Notes under the pieces: generated by a model
The model's input: only the letters and a program-made list of their open reading frames with translations
Told to the model about the DNA's origin: nothing
Database searches by the model: none
Assembly (NCBI GenBank): GCA_026991005.1
Contig: JALXCH010000655.1
Span: forward strand, 1 to 9,853
Origin: Calditrichia bacterium
GTDB lineage: Bacteria; Calditrichota; Calditrichia; RBG-13-44-9
Direction of reading: 5' to 3'
Length of the DNA stretch: 9,853 nt
Made by a program: the position numbers and the translations under genes
Shown here: piece after piece, positions 4,738-9,853 of the stretch
Layout: each line of letters opens with the position of its first letter
How positions within the stretch are numbered: the first letter of the stretch is position 1

Positions 4738-7700
4738 CTACTTTTTTCTGCTCTTAGCTCTGTCCAGCAATTCCCGGACGATTTTTATTAATTGAGTAGA
4801 TGTAAAAGGTTTTCGAATAAATTTCGTTAAACCCAATTCTTTAGTATCATCGGGATTAATTTTATCGCTGTATCCCGTGCACAAAATTACCGGTATATTC
4901 CGATTCAGTTTACGCACTTCGGCGATAAATTTGTCTCCGGTTATGCCTGGCATGGTGACATCAGTAATAATCAAATCCAGTTCGGTGATGTGTTCTTTGA
5001 CATATTCCAGGGCTTTATGGGGTTGGTTAAATGTAACTACCCGATAACCATATTCTTTCAGGATACTTGCCCCCAAATCGGTGATGATTAATTCATCATC
5101 CAGAAATAGAATATTTTCTTTGCCACTTAGCGGTTCCTGGAGGGGTTCTATTGCCCTTTCTTCATGGGATTTCATATTCACAGCAGGAAGATAAATATTA
5201 AATTCCGTACCTTTATTCACCTCGCTATGCAAAAGAATGGTTCCACCGTAAGAAACTACCAATCCGTGAACCGTTGCCAATCCCAGACCGGTTCCACCGG
5301 AATCTCCTCTAGTCGTAAAATACGGTTCAAAAATCTTATCCTGAATATGTGGTGGAATACCGCTTCCGGTATCCCGTACTGTTAATTTTAGATACGGACC
5401 GGGAACAAGCTCCGGATGGTTGCGGGAAAATTCGGAATCCACTTCCACTTTGTGTAATCCCACTGTTAACGTACCACCCTCCGGCATGGCCTGATAAGCA
5501 TTAGTGCAAAGATTCACGATGATTTGATGAATCTCGGTGGGGTCCGCCAGAATAGGCAATTCCACGTTCTCGATCTCCTGTTTAATTTCGATGGTAGAAG
5601 GAATGGAGGCCCGTAACAATTTTAGAGCCTCTTTTACAATGGGAGCAATAGTAATAGGTTTTCGTTCCTGTGTGGTTTTTCGACTAAAGGAAAGGATTTG
5701 CTCAACCAGACTTCGGGCGCGTTCGGCAGCAACGCGAATACTTTGTAAATGGGTATAAAGTTTACTTCCTGAAGGAACGGTTAACATAGCCAGATCAGTA
5801 TACCCCAGGATTGGAGTTAGGATGTTGTTAAAATCGTGAGCGATACCGCCCGCCAACGTCCCGATGGCCTCCAGGCGCTGACTCTGCTGACTGCGACGCT
5901 CGATTTCCCGTTCCCGGGTCATATCCCGATGTAAAGCCACAAACCGCGATAATCTCCCGCTATGGTCATAAATTGGCGTGATCGTTAAATAAATTTCTAC
6001 AATACTCCCATCTCGCTTGCGCAGAAAAACATATCCCCGCCAAATATTCCCTCTATAAATTGTTTCCCGAATATTTTGTAGTTTCTTTTCATCGCACAGT
6101 TGTTTATCGAAAAGAATCTCTCTGGAATTCCCTCCAATAAGTTCCTTTTTACTGTATCCATACAATTTCTCGAATTCAGGATTAACATAAGTAATCCGAC
6201 CATTTTGATCCCAGATACACGTTGCCTCGGCAGAATATTCTATCGCTTTGGCAAGCATTCGGCGTTCCTGTTCCGCCTGCACCCGATCGGTAATATCCCA
6301 TAACGAAACGACCATCTGCCGAGAAGGAGGAATATTTCCGATACTCATCAAACAATACTTTACATTCCCGGACACATGCAGGATGCGAATTTCCCGTTTT
6401 TCTGCTTTTTGTTTTGGCTGGAAAAATCGTTTTTCCAGATACTTTTCTATCGTTTTCATGCTTTCCGGTAGTACATACCGGCTCCAATGAGTACCTACCA
6501 GATTTTCTGCTGCTACCCCAAACAACTCCTCGCACTGCTCGTTTGCGAAGGCAATGGTGCCATCACGATTCAGAATCAAACTGGCAGTTCCCGTATGCTC
6601 AAACACACTTCGGAACCGTTCTTCACTTTTCCGAATAGCCTCTTCTGCCTTTTTCCGTTCCGAAATATCCCGCACAATGGAGAGGACTGCTTTTTTCCCT
6701 CGATAATTAAACAAAGTTGAGCTCACCTCCACAGGAAACATTTTCCCCGATTTGGTGACATGCAGCCATTCGAAAACAATATGCCCTTTCCGGATGAGCT
6801 CTTTCCGTACATTCTTCATATTTTTCGATTGCTCAGGCTGAACAGCGCTAATATCCGAGGGGGTGAGGTTGAGAAATTCTTCTCTGGTGTAACCGTACCG
6901 TTCACAAGCCACGTTATTAACTTCTAGAAATTTATTATATCCTTCTTCATCAAAGGAATGAACAAAAATGGCATCGGGACTAAGATCAAACAACTTGCGG
7001 AACCTTTCCTCATTTTCCCGAAGGGCTTCTTCGGCCTGTATTCGCTCGGTGATATCCCGTCCAATAACCACTAGCCCTTTTCGGGAACCATCTTCATTAA
7101 ACAGAGGAACTTTAATCACATCATAGATTTTCACCGAACCATCCGGGCGAGGAATGACTTTGTTCCCCCTCGAAATTTTTCCCTTTTTCCAGGCTAATTC
7201 ATCCGTAGCCTCACAGGTCATCAAAGCATCGCGATAAAAGGGAGTATATTCTGCTAACTCACTATCTTTTTTTCCACGGTAATTCACATGTTCCAGTTGA
7301 AACAATTTCAAATCTGCCTGATTTGCTTCCAGCCAACATCCCTGCCCGTCTTTAAAACAGATAATATCGGGAGTAGAATTAATCAGTGCTCGCAAACGCT
7401 CTTCGCTTTCTTTTAATGCTTCTTCTGCCTCTTTACGTTGGGTAATATCCACCACTGCACCATGTATTAAAAGCAATCCCTCTTCCGAAGATTGCACAAT
7501 ATGTTCATTGAGCAACACCCAAATGGGATGTCCTTCTCTGTGTTTCATTTTCACTTCTACATTTTTTAAGATGCCTTTCTCTTTCAATCTACGCGAGAGC
7601 TGTTCTCGTTCTTCAGTATTCCAGTACAAATTTGCAATATTGCCAATTGTAAACACCTCTGACGCAGAAGAGAATCCAAATATCCGCGCCATAGCCGGAT

Positions 7701-9120
7701 TTACGGTAAGTATTTTGCCCTCGGGGGTCGTTTGATATATCCCCTCATAAGCATTATTAAATAAAGAACGGTATTTTCTTTCCGATTCCTGTAAATCTTT
7801 GCGAGCACACTCCCGCGATATTGCCGAAGAAAGATTGTCCGCTAAAATTTGGGTAAAATTAATTTCCTCCTGAGTAAATTCATGTGGTTGGTTATAATAA
7901 ACCATAAATTTACCTAAAAGCCGGTCTGTTCCTTTAAGAGGAATAAACGCCAGCGCCTGAATTCCCTCGGATCGAATAATTTGCTTAATCTCCGGTTCGA
8001 ACTGGGAATGTTTAATATCAGGAACCAAAATGGGTTCGACATCCATTTGTTCTTTAGTCCAGGGAGAATGCCCATCCACCTTTTTCCGATATTCATCCGA
8101 AAGGTTAATCCAGCTTTTAAAATGAACCCGATTATCCTCTCCGAAAAGTAAAATAGAAGCACGATCCGCTTTTAAAATTTTTATAATACCATTCAAAGCG
8201 TTATGATAAATGCTTTCCAGTGAATCAGCACGATTCAGCACCTCAATCACTCGATGTAAATCCCGAATCCGTTCGTAATGGGTCTGTAACTTCGCTTCCC
8301 GTTCTTTTTGCACGGTAATATCCACAGCATAGCCCAGAAAATGAGTAATTTCCCCACTAGAATTCCGCAATAATATGATATAACCCATCATCCAAACAAT
8401 TTTCCCGAACTTCGTCCGCATCCGATAAGGGGCAGTACGGAAACGCTCCAGGTTACTGTGAATTGCCTGGTGCACGCTATTTAAAAACTCCTCAATATCA
8501 TCTTTTAAAATAATTTCTCTAAAATTAATTTTTCCGGATAAAAAGTCCTCCCGGTTATACCCCAGGATCTCCTGCACATTTTTAGAAACGTACTCAACAG
8601 TCCATTTCGCATCGTTTTTCCATTTAAAAATTACCGTAGGACCGCTGTTAAATATTTCCTGCCTTTCTTTAAGCTCCTGATTGGCTTTAATCAAATCGTC
8701 AATTAACCTATGATACAGGGTGATATCGCGATTCCGAACTATTCTTCCACGAAAAATTCCATCTTCGTCATACTGAGCAACACAAATATGTTCCACCCAC
8801 CGGATTTCTTTCACCTTGGTAATAATGCGAAACTCCAGCCGATGCGTTTCGGCATCTTTAAATTCCTGTTGACAATGTTCTATGAATTTATTTCGATCAT
8901 CAGGATGTACGATTTCTTCTATAAGATGGGAATCATCCTGAAAATCTTTCGGGGAATATCCGCTCACCGATTGAGCATAAGGAGAAACATAAATCACTTC
9001 TCCCTCTGGATTAACCCAGTAAACCCAATCCAGCATCAATTCGGTAACGGTTTTGCAGAAAAAAGAATTTGGTGAGGTTAACTCGGTTTGATTATCATAC
9101 AGGTTAGAAGCGCCTGACAT
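4738..9120 (-). CDS. Soluble hybrid sensor histidine kinase (7 PAS, GAF, HisKA, HATPase, REC)
   Basis: The 1460-residue protein has no membrane helix or signal peptide, so it should sense cytoplasmic cues. Domains in order: PAS 20-138, PAS 152-275, GAF 285-435, PAS 446-568, PAS 572-698, PAS 702-828, PAS 832-950, PAS 955-1072, HisKA about 1078-1148, HATPase_c about 1190-1315, receiver 1335-1453. PAS units 3-6 end in near-identical coupling helices (ITQRKEAEEAL, ITERIQAEEAL, ISERKKAEEAI). The phosphorylated histidine is His1095 in GGIAHDFNN. The N box has Asn1203 and Asn1207, the G1 box is DTGSGI at 1250-1255 and the G2 box is GGTGLGLA at 1275-1282. The receiver keeps Asp1341/Asp1342, phosphoacceptor Asp1387, Thr1415 and Lys1437, so all catalytic parts look intact. 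No output regulator or phosphotransfer protein lies in the window. CTCCT at 9126-9130 (AGGAG on the coding strand) sets the start. Confidence 0.97.
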   Translation of the reverse strand: MSGASNLYDNQTELTSPNSFFCKTVTELMLDWVYWVNPEGEVIYVSPYAQSVSGYSPKDFQDDSHLIEEIVHPDDRNKFIEHCQQEFKDAETHRLEFRIITKVKEIRWVEHICVAQYDEDGIFRGRIVRNRDITLYHRLIDDLIKANQELKERQEIFNSGPTVIFKWKNDAKWTVEYVSKNVQEILGYNREDFLSGKINFREIILKDDIEEFLNSVHQAIHSNLERFRTAPYRMRTKFGKIVWMMGYIILLRNSSGEITHFLGYAVDITVQKEREAKLQTHYERIRDLHRVIEVLNRADSLESIYHNALNGIIKILKADRASILLFGEDNRVHFKSWINLSDEYRKKVDGHSPWTKEQMDVEPILVPDIKHSQFEPEIKQIIRSEGIQALAFIPLKGTDRLLGKFMVYYNQPHEFTQEEINFTQILADNLSSAISRECARKDLQESERKYRSLFNNAYEGIYQTTPEGKILTVNPAMARIFGFSSASEVFTIGNIANLYWNTEEREQLSRRLKEKGILKNVEVKMKHREGHPIWVLLNEHIVQSSEEGLLLIHGAVVDITQRKEAEEALKESEERLRALINSTPDIICFKDGQGCWLEANQADLKLFQLEHVNYRGKKDSELAEYTPFYRDALMTCEATDELAWKKGKISRGNKVIPRPDGSVKIYDVIKVPLFNEDGSRKGLVVIGRDITERIQAEEALRENEERFRKLFDLSPDAIFVHSFDEEGYNKFLEVNNVACERYGYTREEFLNLTPSDISAVQPEQSKNMKNVRKELIRKGHIVFEWLHVTKSGKMFPVEVSSTLFNYRGKKAVLSIVRDISERKKAEEAIRKSEERFRSVFEHTGTASLILNRDGTIAFANEQCEELFGVAAENLVGTHWSRYVLPESMKTIEKYLEKRFFQPKQKAEKREIRILHVSGNVKYCLMSIGNIPPSRQMVVSLWDITDRVQAEQERRMLAKAIEYSAEATCIWDQNGRITYVNPEFEKLYGYSKKELIGGNSREILFDKQLCDEKKLQNIRETIYRGNIWRGYVFLRKRDGSIVEIYLTITPIYDHSGRLSRFVALHRDMTREREIERRSQQSQRLEAIGTLAGGIAHDFNNILTPILGYTDLAMLTVPSGSKLYTHLQSIRVAAERARSLVEQILSFSRKTTQERKPITIAPIVKEALKLLRASIPSTIEIKQEIENVELPILADPTEIHQIIVNLCTNAYQAMPEGGTLTVGLHKVEVDSEFSRNHPELVPGPYLKLTVRDTGSGIPPHIQDKIFEPYFTTRGDSGGTGLGLATVHGLVVSYGGTILLHSEVNKGTEFNIYLPAVNMKSHEERAIEPLQEPLSGKENILFLDDELIITDLGASILKEYGYRVVTFNQPHKALEYVKEHITELDLIITDVTMPGITGDKFIAEVRKLNRNIPVILCTGYSDKINPDDTKELGLTKFIRKPFTSTQLIKIVRELLDRAKSRKK

Positions 9121-9128
9121 GACAACTC

Positions 9129-9320
9129 CTAAAATAAATATTCCGGGTTGACAATAAACTGCATTTTATTATCGAAATGGATTGAAAATTCTTTAATAAT
9201 TTTACTTATTTGAATCTTTTTATGCGCAGGAGACGTATTGGAATATTTAGAAAAAGATAGGATTATTTTCCCTGAAATATTAAAAAATTCTAAAGAATAT
9301 GTAGAACAACCCTGTCTCAT
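9129..9320 (-). CDS. Small ORF resembling a histidine-kinase fragment, overlapping the kinase RBS
   Basis: A minus-strand frame of 63 residues runs from an ATG at 9318-9320, with AGGA a few bases upstream, to a TAG at 9129-9131 that overlaps the SD of the large kinase. The frame is open further up to a TTG at 9360-9362 (77 residues), but no SD precedes that start. The piece IILSFSKYSN followed by KKIQISKIIKEF resembles QILSFSRKTT followed by RKPITIAPIVKEA of the large kinase (about residues 1141-1165), the segment joining HisKA to the ATPase. The frame ends before any N box. It may be a remnant of an older kinase, or a real small gene translationally coupled to the kinase. The match is short and the DNA AT-rich, so either could be chance. 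Confidence 0.4.
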   Translation of the reverse strand: MRQGCSTYSLEFFNISGKIILSFSKYSNTSPAHKKIQISKIIKEFSIHFDNKMQFIVNPEYLF

Positions 9321-9460
9321 CAATCCTAAAAAATGTCCCTTTTCCTGCTCACACACAAACAAATAAGAAATAATATCATCCTAAATAAAGAATTTACATA
9401 CTTTGAATCTAATTCAATGGACTTGATTTGAAAATTCTTACCATAGAGATAGCCCTACCA

Positions 9461-9540
9461 GATAATTTTGAATCATGGATAATTTAGAATCATGGACGAT
9501 TTTGAATCATGGATGATTTTGAATCATGGATGATTCAATC
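9461..9540. repeat. 17-bp tandem repeat, 4.7 copies
   Basis: Four full units, GATAATTTTGAATCATG (9461), GATAATTTAGAATCATG (9478), GACGATTTTGAATCATG (9495) and GATGATTTTGAATCATG (9512), are followed by a partial GATGATTCAATC (9529). Neighbouring units differ at one to three positions. At the unit junctions the sequence GAATCATGGATGATTC makes a near-palindrome with 7-bp arms around GG, perfect at the last junction. This could be a cluster of sites for a dimeric DNA-binding protein. Confidence 0.85.
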
Positions 9541-9668
9541 CCGCAAGATAACAGGGATGTTAGCGTTTTAGGCGGGACAATCCCGCAAGCTAACAGGGAT
9601 GTTAGCGTTTTAGGCGGGACAATCCTAAGCTAACAGAAGTATTTGCACTTTAGGCAGGATAATCCCCT
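9537..9668. repeat. 42-bp tandem repeat, each unit a two-level hairpin
   Basis: Units lie at 9537-9578 (42 bp), 9579-9620 (42 bp) and 9621-9660 (40 bp, diverged), with the first bases of a fourth at 9661-9668. In unit 2, outer arms TCCCGC (9581-9586) and GCGGGA (9614-9619) enclose a perfect inner stem GCTAACA (9589-9595) / TGTTAGC (9600-9606) with loop GGGA. Unit 1 is nearly identical with one mismatch in the inner stem. In unit 3 the fourth arm base changes C to T and its partner G to A, keeping the pair. The inner stem of unit 3 is decayed. Confidence 0.85.
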
Positions 9669-9720
9669 AACTCCCCATGATGTCCGGATTCCCAGCGGAA
9701 GAAATATTTCCTTGACCAAA

Positions 9721-9738
9721 AAAGAAATTTATTTCTTT
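9721..9738 (-). terminator. Candidate terminator overlapping the stop of the partial gene
   Basis: AAAGAAAT-TT-ATTTCTTT is a perfect 8-bp inverted repeat. Read on the minus strand it runs into further T residues, giving a T-rich tail after the second arm, and it overlaps the stop codon of the partial gene at the right edge. The stem is wholly AT-rich apart from one G:C pair, so it may be weak. Confidence 0.35.
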
Positions 9739-9853
9739 GACGGATTGGAAATGGGCTTTAACACAAGGGATGTTTGCCCATTCAAAACGACCAGTATATG
9801 ATCAATTTCCTTTTTGTCCCATTTGCCGGTATTCTGTCCTTTCCAGAATTTCT
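9729..9853 (-). CDS. C-terminal end of an unrecognised protein, cut by the window edge
   Basis: On the minus strand a frame stays open from the window edge for 40 codons and stops with TAA at 9729-9731. The residues read KFWKGQNTGKWDKKEIDHIL, then VVLNGQTSLVLKPISNPSKK: a charged helix, a beta-like hydrophobic stretch and a basic tail, plausible as a protein C-terminus. No family is recognisable. The start lies outside the window. An inverted repeat with a T-tail overlaps the stop codon, which supports a gene end here. An open frame this short could still arise by chance. Confidence 0.4.
   Translation of the reverse strand, partial: KFWKGQNTGKWDKKEIDHILVVLNGQTSLVLKPISNPSKK

Larger units (their letters stand above)
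9363..9728. other. Gene-free region with two adjacent tandem arrays
   Basis: No gene is supported. The left part, 9363-9460, is AT-rich and must hold the promoter for the minus-strand kinase unit unless transcription comes from further right; I could not find a convincing hexamer pair. The middle holds the 17-bp array (9461-9540) and the 42-bp hairpin array (9537-9668). The stretch 9669-9715 shows nothing recognisable. Confidence 0.6.

Noticed and set aside
6182..6535. Minus-strand frame of 117 codons and several plus-strand frames inside the kinase gene
   Set aside because: They lie in other frames of a continuous 1460-codon gene with intact domains throughout and have no independent support.
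4738..9120. Frameshift or fusion of two kinase genes
   Set aside because: The frame is continuous from the SD-supported start to the stop, and the domains follow the normal order for a hybrid kinase, with only one HisKA-ATPase core.
9537..9668. CRISPR array
   Set aside because: The 42-bp units abut directly with no unique spacers, and no cas gene is present.
9461..9668. Plasmid or phage replication origin with iterons
   Set aside because: No replication initiator, partition gene or DnaA-box cluster is visible nearby; the arrays alone do not support an origin.

Overview
This is a bacterial window. It has dense short genes with strong Shine-Dalgarno sites, a sigma70-type promoter and a LexA/SOS regulator. 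The taxon cannot be fixed from sequence alone. The LexA box next to lexA is of the GAAC-N4-GTT type known from Gram-positives and several other phyla, not the enterobacterial CTGT-N8-ACAG type. The multi-PAS soluble kinase, split YeeE/YedE transporter and short-period intergenic repeats would suit an environmental anaerobe, perhaps of the FCB/Calditrichota sort. That placement is a guess. The lexA block looks more GC-rich than the kinase block; this was judged by eye, not counted.

Layout. Positions 1-530 hold no gene I can support, but carry a roughly 10-bp-periodic repeat array and the lexA promoter/operator. Positions 531-2333 are a four-gene plus-strand cluster: lexA, a LexA/UmuD-like S24 paralogue that has lost its catalytic lysine, a small protein resembling the DUF6504/YolD-type partners of SOS polymerases, and an unrecognised 102-residue protein. 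They probably form one SOS-controlled unit, although no polymerase is present here. Positions 2591-4577 hold a four-helix membrane protein with seven cysteines, then a translationally coupled pair of half-size YeeE/YedE proteins, probably for uptake of reduced sulfur. The gap at 3104-3561 holds a large hairpin and a second 10-bp-periodic repeat.

Positions 4738-9120 (minus strand, convergent with the sulfur genes) encode one 1460-residue soluble hybrid histidine kinase: PAS-PAS-GAF-five PAS-HisKA-HATPase-REC. A small minus-strand ORF just upstream ends inside the kinase's ribosome-binding site and looks like a piece of another kinase. The right end carries two adjacent tandem arrays, a 17-bp unit and a 42-bp two-level hairpin unit with one covarying base pair, and then the C-terminal end of another minus-strand gene that runs off the window.

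The parts most worth a second look are the polymerase-less SOS cassette with its apparently non-cleaving S24 paralogue, and the structured tandem repeats at 9461-9668.
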